Part shown: positions 7,493-14,688 of the stretch, piece by piece
Layout: every line of letters begins with the position of its first letter
Numbering within the stretch: the stretch's first letter is position 1
Assembly: GCF_003846185.1 (NCBI RefSeq)
Contig: NZ_ML123034.1
Span: 3,199,412-3,237,124 of the forward strand
DNA: 37,713 nucleotides
From: Streptomyces sp. ADI96-02
Lineage (GTDB): Bacteria; Actinomycetota; Actinomycetes; Streptomycetales; Streptomycetaceae
Direction: 5' to 3'
The notes under the pieces: model-generated
What the model was told of the DNA's origin: nothing
The model's input: the letters and a program-made list of their open reading frames with translations, nothing else
Database searches by the model: none
Program-made: the position numbers and the translations under genes

Positions 7493-8170
7493 GTGTGTGA
7501 GACTGCGTTTGTGCGCGAAGAAGGAAAAATCACGGTATTCCTGCTCGACGATCACGAGGTCGTACGGCGCGGCGTGTACGAGCTGCTGTCCGTCGAGGAC
7601 GACATCGAGGTGGTCGGCGAGGCCGGTACGGCGGCCGACGCGCTGGTCAGGATCCCGGCGACGCGCCCCGACGTGGCGGTCCTGGACGTGCGGCTGCCGG
7701 ACGGCAGCGGCGTGGAGGTGTGCCGGGAGGTCCGCTCTCAGGACGAGAGCATCAAGTGCCTGATGCTCACCTCGTACGCGGACGACGAGGCCCTGTTCGA
7801 CGCGATCATGGCCGGGGCCTCGGGATACGCGCTGAAGGCGATCCGCGGCAACGAGCTGCTGAGCGCCGTACGGGACGTGGCGGCGGGCAAGTCGCTGCTG
7901 GATCCGGTGGCCACGGCCCGGGTCCTGGAGCGGCTGCGCGACGGGACCGGCGGCAAGCGCGACGACAAGCTCGCCAACCTCACCGAGCAGGAGCGCAGGA
8001 TCCTGGACCTGATCGGGGAGGGCCTGACCAACCGGGTCATCGGGGAGCGCCTGCACCTCGCCGAGAAGACGATCAAGAACTACGTCTCCAGCCTGCTGTC
8101 CAAGCTGGGCATGGAGCGGCGGTCCCAGGCGGCGGCCTACGTGGCCCGTCTCCAGGCCGAGCGCCGCTGA
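7493..8170 (+). CDS. NarL/LuxR-family response regulator (orphan)
   Basis: A two-component response regulator of 225 residues (or 219 if started at GTG 7511). The receiver domain has the acidic pair D19-D20 (FLLDDHEVVRRGV), the phosphoacceptor D65 in AVLDVRLPDGSG, T93 in MLTSYAD and the conserved lysine K115 in GYALKAI. The C-terminal LuxR-type helix-turn-helix covers LTEQERRILDLIGEGLTNRV through LAEKTIKNYVSSLLSKLGM. No histidine kinase gene is adjacent, so it looks like an orphan regulator. The start is uncertain: GAAGG lies only two bases before GTG 7493, and the same site is 20 bases before GTG 7511. An 18-bp repeat begins at the 3' end and runs past the stop codon. Confidence 0.9.
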   Translation: MCETAFVREEGKITVFLLDDHEVVRRGVYELLSVEDDIEVVGEAGTAADALVRIPATRPDVAVLDVRLPDGSGVEVCREVRSQDESIKCLMLTSYADDEALFDAIMAGASGYALKAIRGNELLSAVRDVAAGKSLLDPVATARVLERLRDGTGGKRDDKLANLTEQERRILDLIGEGLTNRVIGERLHLAEKTIKNYVSSLLSKLGMERRSQAAAYVARLQAERR

Positions 8171-8215
8171 GAAGCCGAACGCCGCCGAGAAGCCGAGCGC
8201 CGCCGAGAGGCGGTC
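8153..8215 (+). repeat. 18-bp tandem repeat across the response-regulator stop codon
   Basis: The unit GCCGAGCGCCGC plus YGAGAA repeats about three times with few differences (from about 8158, 8176 and 8194). In the first copy the codon after CGC-CGC is TGA, the gene's stop; in the next two it is CGA. So the repeat keeps the reading frame after the stop and would encode further Glu-Ala-Glu-Arg-Arg units. Confidence 0.6.
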
Positions 8216-8251
8216 GCCGGGGCCGCCGAAACCGGCCCGACCGGCGCTCAC

Positions 8252-8269
8252 CCGGGACTTTGGTCCCGG
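8252..8269. promoter_or_regulatory. DevR/DosR (OsdR)-type palindrome
   Basis: CCGGGAC-TTTG-GTCCCGG is a 7-bp perfect inverted repeat around a 4-base centre. Its core GGGACTTTGGTCCC matches the mycobacterial DosR/DevR box (GGGACT-WW-N-GTCCC type) and the related motif proposed for streptomycete DevR/OsdR. It ends 58 bases upstream of the flavin-binding gene at 8328, a normal place for an activator site. It could alternatively be a weak terminator for the response regulator, but the stem is short and has no U-run. Confidence 0.5.
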
Positions 8270-8327
8270 CCGACCCGGGGCAGGGGACTCTTCCGGCTGT
8301 CCGGCCCGCCCGGGGACAGTGGAGCCC

Positions 8328-8765
8328 ATGTCCTGCGACGAACTCCACACGGCCGAGCCGATCGACCTGCTCGGCCGGGTCCCGTACGGCCGGCTCGCGA
8401 CCAGCATGCGCGCCCTGCCGTTCCTGGCGGTGGCCCGGCACATCGTGAGCGACGGCGGCATCCTGCTGCGGATCCACCGCGGCTTCGGCTACCACGAGGC
8501 GTGCGACGGGAGCGTCGTCGCGTACGGTGCGGACAACTACAACGGCGCGCACGCCGAGGACGGTCGGGGCCTGTGGTCGGTCCAGTTCACCGGACCGGCC
8601 GAGATCGCGCATCCCCGCGCCGAGCAGCGGGAACGGTTCGGCGCGGCGCCGGTCAGCGTCAACGGGGAGCCGTACGAGGCGGCCTACCTCCGGATCGAGC
8701 CGCACTTCGTCACCGAGCACACTCTGGGCTTCAACGCAAGTCAGCTTGTCCGCCACGCAGCGTGA
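8328..8765 (+). CDS. Pyridoxamine 5'-phosphate oxidase-fold flavin/nucleotide-binding protein
   Basis: A 145-residue protein of the small split-barrel PNPOx-like family. The pattern LLGRVPYGRLATSMRALPFL is the usual N-terminal strand region, followed by HIVSDGGILLRIHRG, then NYNGAHAEDGRGLWSVQFTG, and a C-terminal IEPHFVTEHTLGF. Members bind FMN, F420 or haem and act as small oxidoreductases; the substrate here is not predictable. The start ATG 8328 is chosen over GTG 8319, which sits in a poorer context. A DevR/OsdR-like palindrome lies 58 bases upstream. Family members occur in hypoxia regulons of other actinobacteria. The phosphotransferase gene begins 15 bases downstream and may be co-transcribed. 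Confidence 0.8.
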   Translation: MSCDELHTAEPIDLLGRVPYGRLATSMRALPFLAVARHIVSDGGILLRIHRGFGYHEACDGSVVAYGADNYNGAHAEDGRGLWSVQFTGPAEIAHPRAEQRERFGAAPVSVNGEPYEAAYLRIEPHFVTEHTLGFNASQLVRHAA

Positions 8766-8767
8766 TC

Positions 8768-8779
8768 TACCATTTGGTA
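8768..8779. promoter_or_regulatory. TACCA-TT-TGGTA palindrome
   Basis: An inverted repeat with 5-bp arms and a 2-base centre, directly in front of the GTG start of the phosphotransferase gene and within the 15-base gap after the flavin-binding gene. It could be an operator or part of a promoter giving a leaderless or nearly leaderless mRNA. There is no Shine-Dalgarno for the GTG at 8781, which is consistent with that. Confidence 0.3.
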
Positions 8780-8780
8780 A

Positions 8781-9875
8781 GTGCCGCGCTCATATGTAAC
8801 CCGCCCAGTTCCTCCGGTCGGCGAGGTGCTGCGCCGCTATCCGGAGGTGGGGGAACCGCTCGCCTGCGAGCCGGTCACCAAGGGCCTGCTGAACCACGGA
8901 TACCGCGTGTCCACCACCCGCGGCTCCTACTTCCTCAAGCACCACCTGGACAAGAGGCACCTCGGCGACACCTCCGGTGAACGCGCCACGATCGTGCGCC
9001 AGCACCGCGCCACCCAGCGCCTCCAGTCACTCGGAGTGCCCGTCGTGCCGCCCCTGACCGACCGGGAGGGCGGCACGCTCACCGTCATCGGCGACCGCAG
9101 TTACGCCCTGCACCCGTGGATCGACGGGCTCCACCGGATCGGCGCGCAGCTGACGTGCGTCCAGTCCCGGCGGCTCGGAACGCTCCTCGGGGCCGTGCAC
9201 ACCGGCCTCGAACAGGTGATGTCACCGCGCGGCGGGGGTGGCGGCGAGCAGCACGGGGCCACCGCGCAGCCGCCGTCCCGGCCCGGTTACGGGAGTCCGG
9301 ACGCGGCCGACACCTTCGCGCTCATCGACGAACTGCTCGCCGTGGCGCGCGGTGAGCGCCCCCGGGACACCCCGCGCGACGCCTTCGACGAGCTCGCCGT
9401 CCACCGCCTCGTGGAGCGCCGCGCCCTGCTGGAGCAGCACGCCCACCGCCGCCCGCCCACCCCGGCCGGGCCGGCCACCGGGTGGGTGCACGGGGACTTC
9501 CACCCGCTCAACCTGCTCTACCGGGGCGGCGATCCGGTCGCGATCGTGGACTGGGACCGCCTCGGCGTGCAGCCGCGCGCCGAGGAGGCCGTACGGGCGG
9601 CGGCCATCTTCTTCGTCCAGCCGGCCGGCGAACTGGACCTGGCGAAGGTACGGGCGTACGCGCGCGCCTACCGGCGGGCGGCCGGGGTGGGGGCCGCGGA
9701 GCTGGCCGCGGCGGTGCACCGGGTGTGGTGGGAGCGGCTCAACGACCTCTGGATACTGCACTGGCGCTACCGCCTCCACGACCGCAGGGCCGACCCGCAG
9801 TTCCCTGCGGTGTCGGCCCTGGCGGTGTGGTGGACGCGTGAGTACGCGGCGGTGTGCGCGGCCTTCACGGAGTGA
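8781..9875 (+). CDS. APH-family phosphotransferase (aminoglycoside/choline-kinase-like)
   Basis: A 364-residue cytoplasmic kinase-like enzyme. It carries the catalytic Brenner-type motif HGDFHPLN (237-244) and the metal-binding IVDWDR (255-260). The nucleotide-binding N-lobe has the strand GSYFLKHHL with a lysine at about 53. An Arg/Gly-rich insertion occupies about 148-172. The small-molecule substrate is unknown; it could equally be a homoserine-kinase-like or spectinomycin-phosphotransferase-like enzyme, and there is no reason to call it a resistance gene. The start is weakly supported: GTG 8781 lacks a ribosome site, and a GTG at 8826 is an alternative. The last codons are duplicated downstream of the stop (see 9847-9935). 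Confidence 0.82.
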   Translation: MPRSYVTRPVPPVGEVLRRYPEVGEPLACEPVTKGLLNHGYRVSTTRGSYFLKHHLDKRHLGDTSGERATIVRQHRATQRLQSLGVPVVPPLTDREGGTLTVIGDRSYALHPWIDGLHRIGAQLTCVQSRRLGTLLGAVHTGLEQVMSPRGGGGGEQHGATAQPPSRPGYGSPDAADTFALIDELLAVARGERPRDTPRDAFDELAVHRLVERRALLEQHAHRRPPTPAGPATGWVHGDFHPLNLLYRGGDPVAIVDWDRLGVQPRAEEAVRAAAIFFVQPAGELDLAKVRAYARAYRRAAGVGAAELAAAVHRVWWERLNDLWILHWRYRLHDRRADPQFPAVSALAVWWTREYAAVCAAFTE

Positions 9876-9935
9876 GCGCGGCGGTGTGCGCGGCCCTCAC
9901 GCCCGTGCGCGGCCCTCACTCCGTGAGCGCGGCGG
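9847..9935. repeat. Duplicated 3' end of the phosphotransferase gene
   Basis: GCGGCGGTGTGCGCGGCC followed by TTCAC or CTCAC occurs at 9847 inside the gene and again at about 9879, with a third partial copy GTGCGCGGCCCTCAC near 9904. The last copy ends in CTCACTCCGTGAG, a small hairpin. The repeat fills the gap between the two convergent genes. Confidence 0.55.
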
Positions 9936-9936
9936 C

Positions 9937-11538
9937 TTACGGGATGGTGTTGCCCGCCGTGGCGCCCGTCGTGGTGTCCGTGCCGCCGTCGTCCGTGCCG
10001 CCGTCGTCCTCGCCACTGCCGCCCGGGGTGCCCGGGTCGGTGGTCGGGCCGGTGGGGTCGGTGCTCGGATCGCCGCTGCCGCCCTCGTTGGTGTTGCCGT
10101 CCGAGCCGCCGGTGTCGGTGTTCTCGGACGGGTCCGGGGACGGGGAGATCGTGGATCTGCTCGGGCTCGGCGACGGGGACCAGTCCGGCGGGTCGGGCAG
10201 CGTCTGGCCGCCGGAGGAGCTGTCGTCGGGCAGGCCCGGGTCGTCGGTCTCCTCATCGTCGTCGTCCTCGGACGGCTCGTCCGAGGGCTTGTCCTGGGGC
10301 GGACTGACGGAGGTGGACGGCGTGATCTGCTTCTTCTCCGCGCCGTCCCCCTGCGCCGCGTTGAGGGCGAAGGCGACGCCCGCGCCGATCGCGACCAGCG
10401 CCAGCAGCACGAAGAGCAGCATCTTGCCGCGACGGCCGCCGGAGCCGCGCTGACCGCCGCCGTCGTATCCGCCGTCGTCCGGGTTGAGCGGCGGCAGGAT
10501 CGGGCCCTGCGAGGTGTCCCCGTGCATCGGGTGGCCCATGGCGCGCGTGCTGCCGGTCATGCCGTGCGGAGGCGTCTGACCGCCCTCGTGCAGCGCGACC
10601 GGGCCGGTGTTCCACGTGCCGGTGTGACCGCCCTGCACCTGGAGCATCTGGAGGCTGTACTGGACGAGGCCGCGCATCTCCTCGGCGCTCTGGAACCGGT
10701 CGTCCGGGTCTTTAGCCAGGGACCGCATCACCATGCCGTCCAGCTCCGGCGGCACCACGTCCGAGACCTGGGACGGCGGCAGCGGAATGTCCTGGACGTG
10801 CTGGTAGACCACCGAGAGCGGGGTCTCTCCGGTGAACGGGGGGCGCAGGGCGAGCAGTTCGTAGAGCAGGCAGCCGGTGGCGTACAGGTCGGAGCGGTGG
10901 TCGACCGCCTTGCCGAGGGCCTGCTCGGGGGAGAGGTACTGCGGCGTGCCCATGACCATGCCGGTCTGGGTCATCGTCGACTGGGCGCCGTGCAGCGCGC
11001 GGGCGATGCCGAAGTCCATCACCTTGACGGCGCCGGAATCCGTGATGATCACGTTGGCGGGCTTGATGTCCCGGTGCACGATGCCGTGCTGGTGGGAGTA
11101 GGCCAGCGCCTCCAGCACCCCGGAGACGATGATCAGCGCCTGCTCGGGCGGCGGGGCCTCGGCGGTCAGGAGCAGATCGCGGATCGTGCGCCCCTCGACC
11201 AGCTCCATCACGATGTACGGGACGGTCTGGCCGCCCACGACGTCCTCGCCGGAGTCGTACACGGCGACGATCGCGTGGTGGTTGAGCCCGGCGACCGACT
11301 GGGCCTCGCGGGTGAAGCGGGCCTTGGAGACCGGGTCCTCGGCGAGGTCGGAGCGGAGCAGCTTGACCGCGACCGTACGGCCGAGCCGGACGTCCTCCGC
11401 GGCGTAGACCTCCGCCATACCGCCCCGGCCGAGCCGGTAGGTCATCCGGTAACGTCCGTCACCGACGACGCCGCCGACGCCCCAGGAGTCGGTGCCATCC
11501 GAAACTCCGCCGCCGTTTGCTTCGGAATCGGGTGCCAT
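9937..11538 (-). CDS. Membrane-anchored serine/threonine protein kinase without PASTA domains
   Basis: A 533-residue PknB-type kinase. The kinase domain spans about 30-290: glycine loop LGRGGMAEVY (36-45), ATP lysine K59, catalytic HRDIKPAN (155-162), DFG (175-177) and activation segment TMTQTGMVMGTPQYLSPEQ. A juxtamembrane stretch leads to one transmembrane helix (373-393). About 140 extracellular residues then follow that are almost only Asp, Ser, Pro, Gly and Thr, with no PASTA or other sensor fold visible. The start is ATG 11538, after GGCGAGGA. It is divergent from a second kinase at 11836. The activation-segment threonines suggest autophosphorylation. Its stimulus and targets cannot be read from sequence. 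Confidence 0.95.
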   Translation of the reverse strand: MAPDSEANGGGVSDGTDSWGVGGVVGDGRYRMTYRLGRGGMAEVYAAEDVRLGRTVAVKLLRSDLAEDPVSKARFTREAQSVAGLNHHAIVAVYDSGEDVVGGQTVPYIVMELVEGRTIRDLLLTAEAPPPEQALIIVSGVLEALAYSHQHGIVHRDIKPANVIITDSGAVKVMDFGIARALHGAQSTMTQTGMVMGTPQYLSPEQALGKAVDHRSDLYATGCLLYELLALRPPFTGETPLSVVYQHVQDIPLPPSQVSDVVPPELDGMVMRSLAKDPDDRFQSAEEMRGLVQYSLQMLQVQGGHTGTWNTGPVALHEGGQTPPHGMTGSTRAMGHPMHGDTSQGPILPPLNPDDGGYDGGGQRGSGGRRGKMLLFVLLALVAIGAGVAFALNAAQGDGAEKKQITPSTSVSPPQDKPSDEPSEDDDDEETDDPGLPDDSSSGGQTLPDPPDWSPSPSPSRSTISPSPDPSENTDTGGSDGNTNEGGSGDPSTDPTGPTTDPGTPGGSGEDDGGTDDGGTDTTTGATAGNTIP

Positions 11539-11751
11539 CAGTCCTCGCCGTCGTATCTGTCCGCGCGTCCGCGGGTTCTCACGGTGCCTTGCTGCATTGC
11601 CACGTCACGCTACAGCCTCCGCCGGACCACCAGGTTCCGCACTGTGCAGATCATCCGACCGCTCCGCGTGCCGTACGCCCGCATTCCTTGTGTTTCCTGT
11701 AACGCTTCCGGGACGCTTCTTGTGCGCAGGGTCACGGAACGGATTCCCGGC

Positions 11752-11779
11752 TTGACGTGTCGTACCCCTCGGGCAGACT
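11752..11779 (+). promoter_or_regulatory. Candidate sigma-HrdB-type promoter of the PASTA kinase gene
   Basis: TTGACG (11752-11757) and CAGACT (11774-11779) are separated by 16 bases, a plausible vegetative -35/-10 pair. It lies about 57 bases upstream of the ATG at 11836. The rest of the 297-base gap between the divergent kinase genes shows no further gene. Confidence 0.5.
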
Positions 11780-11835
11780 TGGCGCGTCATACGGATACAC
11801 CGCGCGTGCACCGCGCGCCGAGGGGGATGCGAGTC

Positions 11836-13524
11836 ATGAGCGAGGACGGCGCACGGGGCCGCCACGCGGGCGAAGCGCTCGCGGGAGGCCGCTACCAACT
11901 GCGCGGCCTGCTCGGCGAAGGCGGGATGGCGTCCGTATACCTGGCCTACGACTCCGCGCTGGACCGGCAGGTGGCGATCAAGACGCTGCACACCGAGCTG
12001 GGGCGCGAACAGTCCTTCCGCGAGCGGTTCCGGCGCGAGGCCCAGGCGGTCGCCAAGCTCCAGCACACCAACATCGTCTCGGTCTTCGACACCGGCGAGG
12101 ACGAGCTCGGCGGGGCGCTGATGCCCTACATCGTCATGGAGTACGTCGAGGGGCAGCCGCTCGGCTCGGTGCTCGCCGCCGACATCCGGCAGTACGGCGC
12201 GATGCCCGCCGACAAGGCGCTCAGGGTGACGGCGGACGTGCTCTCCGCGCTGGAGGCCAGCCACGAGAGGGGCCTGGTCCACCGGGACATCAAGCCCGGC
12301 AACGTGATGATGACCGGCCGCGGCGTCGTGAAGGTCATGGACTTCGGCATCGCGCGGGCCATGCAGTCCGGCGTCACCTCGATGACGCAGACCGGCATGG
12401 TCGTCGGCACCCCGCAGTACCTCTCCCCCGAACAGGCCCTGGGCCGCGGGGTCGACGCGCGGTCCGACCTCTACTCGGTCGGCGTCATGCTCTTCCAACT
12501 GCTCACCGGCAGGATCCCCTTCGACGCGGATTCGGCGCTCGCCATCGCCTACGCGCACGTACAGGAGGACCCGGGAGCCCCGTCCGCCGTCAACCGGTCG
12601 GTCACACCGGCGATGGACGCCCTCGTCGCCCGCGCGCTGAAGAAGAACCCGAACGAGCGCTTCCCGAGCGCGGCGGCGATGCGGGACGAGACCCTGCGCG
12701 TGCTGAACGCCTCCGCCGGCCGGGCCGAAGCGCCGGCGATCGTGGCCGGCGGCGGGCCGGTCAGCAGCGGATCCGGCGTCGGATCGGCCGTCTTCCCGCC
12801 GGTGGACCAGGCCGCCCCCGCACCGCAGAGCCTCCAGACGCCGTACCAGCCGCACCCGCAGCATCAGCCGCACCCGTCGCATCCGCACGTCCAGGCGCAT
12901 CTGCCGGGCCCGTACGCCCCGCAGGTCCCGCAGGTCCCGGCGCAGGGCTACGGCTACCCGCAGGCGGCCCCGGGCTACCCGTCGCCCGGCCCCCTGGCCC
13001 ACCAGACCTCCGGCCCCCCGGCCCACGGGACCCCGCCGCCGTACACGGTCGCCCAGCAGCAGCCGGGCGGCGGCTCCCGGCGGAACATGCCGGTCGTGCT
13101 CGGCTCGATCCTGGTCGCGCTGCTCGCGATCGGCGGCCTGGTCACCGTGCTCTCCTTGCAGAACGACGACGAGGAGGCGCGGGCGGCGGGCGGCGGGAGC
13201 GGTGCGCAGGGGACCGGCGAGACCGTCGAGGACGGTTACCGGCCGCCGGAGCGCAACCGGACCATGAAGACCACCCAGTGCACGGACGCCATGGAGGACT
13301 CGAACGACCCGCAGAAGGTCGCGGCGCCGAACTTCGTCTACAAGGACGTCCTCTCCGCGAAGGCGTGCGCGGTAGCGGCGGGATGGACGGTCAAGGTCGT
13401 CGAGGAGCCGGGCAACACCTACGCGGAGGACCAGGTCGTCAGCCAGTTCCCGTCCCCCGGGACGGCCGTGCCCGAGCGGGGCGCGGACTTCGAGCTGAAG
13501 GTCTCCACGGGCCGGGCGGGCTGA
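11836..13524 (+). CDS. Membrane-anchored serine/threonine protein kinase with one PASTA-like domain
   Basis: A 562-residue PknB-like kinase. The catalytic domain occupies about 20-290, with LGEGGMASVY (27-36), K49, HRDIKPGN (149-156), DFG (169-171) and TSMTQTGMVVGTPQYLSPEQ as activation segment. A Pro/His/Gln/Gly-rich linker (about 330-412) leads to a transmembrane helix at about 418-441. The extracellular end (about 490-560) resembles a single PASTA-like repeat: PNFVYKDVLSAKACAVAAGW, then VVSQFPSPGTAVPERGADFE. PASTA domains bind muropeptides or lipid II, so this kinase may sense cell-wall state; one repeat is fewer than the four of canonical PknB. Start ATG 11836 is nine bases after GGGGG, and an in-frame ATG at 11827 overlaps that site. 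Confidence 0.95.
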   Translation: MSEDGARGRHAGEALAGGRYQLRGLLGEGGMASVYLAYDSALDRQVAIKTLHTELGREQSFRERFRREAQAVAKLQHTNIVSVFDTGEDELGGALMPYIVMEYVEGQPLGSVLAADIRQYGAMPADKALRVTADVLSALEASHERGLVHRDIKPGNVMMTGRGVVKVMDFGIARAMQSGVTSMTQTGMVVGTPQYLSPEQALGRGVDARSDLYSVGVMLFQLLTGRIPFDADSALAIAYAHVQEDPGAPSAVNRSVTPAMDALVARALKKNPNERFPSAAAMRDETLRVLNASAGRAEAPAIVAGGGPVSSGSGVGSAVFPPVDQAAPAPQSLQTPYQPHPQHQPHPSHPHVQAHLPGPYAPQVPQVPAQGYGYPQAAPGYPSPGPLAHQTSGPPAHGTPPPYTVAQQQPGGGSRRNMPVVLGSILVALLAIGGLVTVLSLQNDDEEARAAGGGSGAQGTGETVEDGYRPPERNRTMKTTQCTDAMEDSNDPQKVAAPNFVYKDVLSAKACAVAAGWTVKVVEEPGNTYAEDQVVSQFPSPGTAVPERGADFELKVSTGRAG

Positions 13525-13853
13525 GGTTCGGGGAGGCCCGGGGAGGCCCGGGGAGGCCCGCGCGGCTGAGGTCCGAGGAGGTCGGGGAAGCGGCCGGAGC
13601 GGCTGAGGTCCGGGAGGCCGGAAGCCGCTCGTGCGGCTGAGGTCCGGGAGGCCGGAAGCCGCTCGTGCGGCTGAGGCCGGAGGAGGCCCAGGCGGTTGAG
13701 GCCCCAGGAGGCCCGTCCGGCTGAGGGCTGAGCCCGACCGGTTCCGTCCGTCCTGGCTCCTCGGATGTCCGCCGCCGACCGGCCGCTGCCCGCCCGGGTT
13801 CCGGACAGCGCGTCCGGGATGCCGGATGCGGAGGCCCGTGTGACGCTGATCTC
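13525..13853. repeat. GC-rich intergenic minisatellite
   Basis: This 329-base gap holds no gene I can support. It begins with three tandem copies of GGGGAGGCCC (about 13538-13558). Then comes a family of units beginning GGCTGAGG: one degenerate copy (13564-13600), two perfect 34-bp copies (13601-13634 and 13635-13668), and shorter divergent copies to about 13735. The unit is built from GGCTGAGGTCCGGGAGGC and GGAAGCCGCTCGTGC. From 13736 to 13853 the sequence is unique, and a promoter for the next gene may lie there, though I see no clear one. Confidence 0.75.
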
Positions 13854-14615
13854 ATGGCTCCAGGACATCCCGCCGTGTGGTCATCGAGGTACGTGGCCTG
13901 TCTGGTGGTGGCGGCCGGTGCGGCACTGGGGCCGGCGGCCGGATCGGGCCACGCCTCGCCGGGCGACGGCCCGGCCGCGGAGGCCGTTCCCGCCGGGCTC
14001 TCCCGCTCCTCCTCTTCCGCCGCCGCCGTGACCGGTGCCGCGTCCGGACCGTCCGCGTCGTCCCCTCCCGGGCGGCCCCTTCCGCCGGGCGGCACGTCCG
14101 TCTCTCCGTCGGCCCTCCCTGCCGCGCCGCCGCCCGCGGCCTCCGGTTCCGGCCTCACGCAACCCGGCCCCGGTGCCGGGAACGCCTCCTCGGCCAGTGG
14201 TCCCGGCGGGCCCATCGGCGACGGAGCGGGCGCGCCGGTGGGAACCACGGACGATCCGTCGTCCTCTCCCTCCCCTTCCGCTTCCGTCGAGGTGACCGGG
14301 TCGACCGCACCGCTGGCCGGGCGGGAGGCCGGGGTCGGCAAGGCCCGCCCGGGGCGCTCCCTGACGCCTCTGGAACAGGCCCGCGCCGAGCGGCCGATCG
14401 AGCCGGAGCCCTCGGACGAACCCGGGCGCAGCTCCGTCGACCTGCCCGTTTCGCCACCGCCGTCCAGCGCGTTCGACGATCCGGCGCGCCGCACGGGACA
14501 GGCGTTGGACGCCTCGGCCGTACGGCAGGTGCGGCAGGTCTCACTGGGCGCGGGCATCGCTCTGGTCGGCCTGGGGCTCGCTTTCCTCGCGTTCCGTATG
14601 CGTCACACGCACTGA
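13854..14615 (+). CDS. Low-complexity exported or membrane-anchored protein of unknown function
   Basis: A 253-residue protein. The N-terminus (MAPGHPAVWSSRY, a hydrophobic run, then AGSGHA about residue 33) looks like a signal sequence. About 160 residues of Ser, Pro, Ala and Gly follow, without a recognisable domain. The charged segment SLTPLEQARAERPIEPEPSD is the most distinctive part. A C-terminal hydrophobic helix (VSLGAGIALVGLGLAFLAF) is followed by basic RMRHTH, like a membrane stop-transfer anchor, but there is no sortase LPxTG motif. So it is probably a surface protein tethered by its C-terminus. Start ATG 13854 has no strong ribosome site. The function is unknown. Confidence 0.6.
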   Translation: MAPGHPAVWSSRYVACLVVAAGAALGPAAGSGHASPGDGPAAEAVPAGLSRSSSSAAAVTGAASGPSASSPPGRPLPPGGTSVSPSALPAAPPPAASGSGLTQPGPGAGNASSASGPGGPIGDGAGAPVGTTDDPSSSPSPSASVEVTGSTAPLAGREAGVGKARPGRSLTPLEQARAERPIEPEPSDEPGRSSVDLPVSPPPSSAFDDPARRTGQALDASAVRQVRQVSLGAGIALVGLGLAFLAFRMRHTH

Positions 14616-14649
14616 GCGTCGCAGTTCCCCCCAAACCAGCCCGAACGAC

Positions 14650-14688
14650 TTGCCAGAGCTAACATACTCGGTATACATACTCAGTATG
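14650..14688 (+). promoter_or_regulatory. padR promoter with tandem 13-bp operator reaching the start codon
   Basis: CATACTCGGTATA (14663-14675) and CATACTCAGTATG (14676-14688) are adjacent direct copies identical at 11 of 13 bases. The last three bases are the ATG start itself. CATACT and AGTATG also form a dyad. TTGCCA (14650-14655) and TACATA (14674-14679) are a plausible -35/-10 pair 18 bases apart. They would start the mRNA at about the A of the ATG, giving a leaderless transcript; no Shine-Dalgarno is visible. Binding by the PadR product is inferred from position. Confidence 0.6.

Noticed and set aside
9238..11826. A very long plus-strand open frame running through the first kinase gene into the second
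   Set aside because: High GC leaves antisense frames open. The first kinase on the minus strand has complete catalytic motifs, and the PASTA kinase has its own start with a ribosome site at 11836.
13535..13735. Intergenic array considered as a CRISPR
   Set aside because: No unique spacers of constant length and no cas genes in the window; units abut each other.
13439..14557. Minus-strand frame opposite the low-complexity surface protein
   Set aside because: Pro/Arg/Ser-rich, no domain and no ribosome site. The plus-strand frame has a signal-like N-terminus and a C-terminal anchor.
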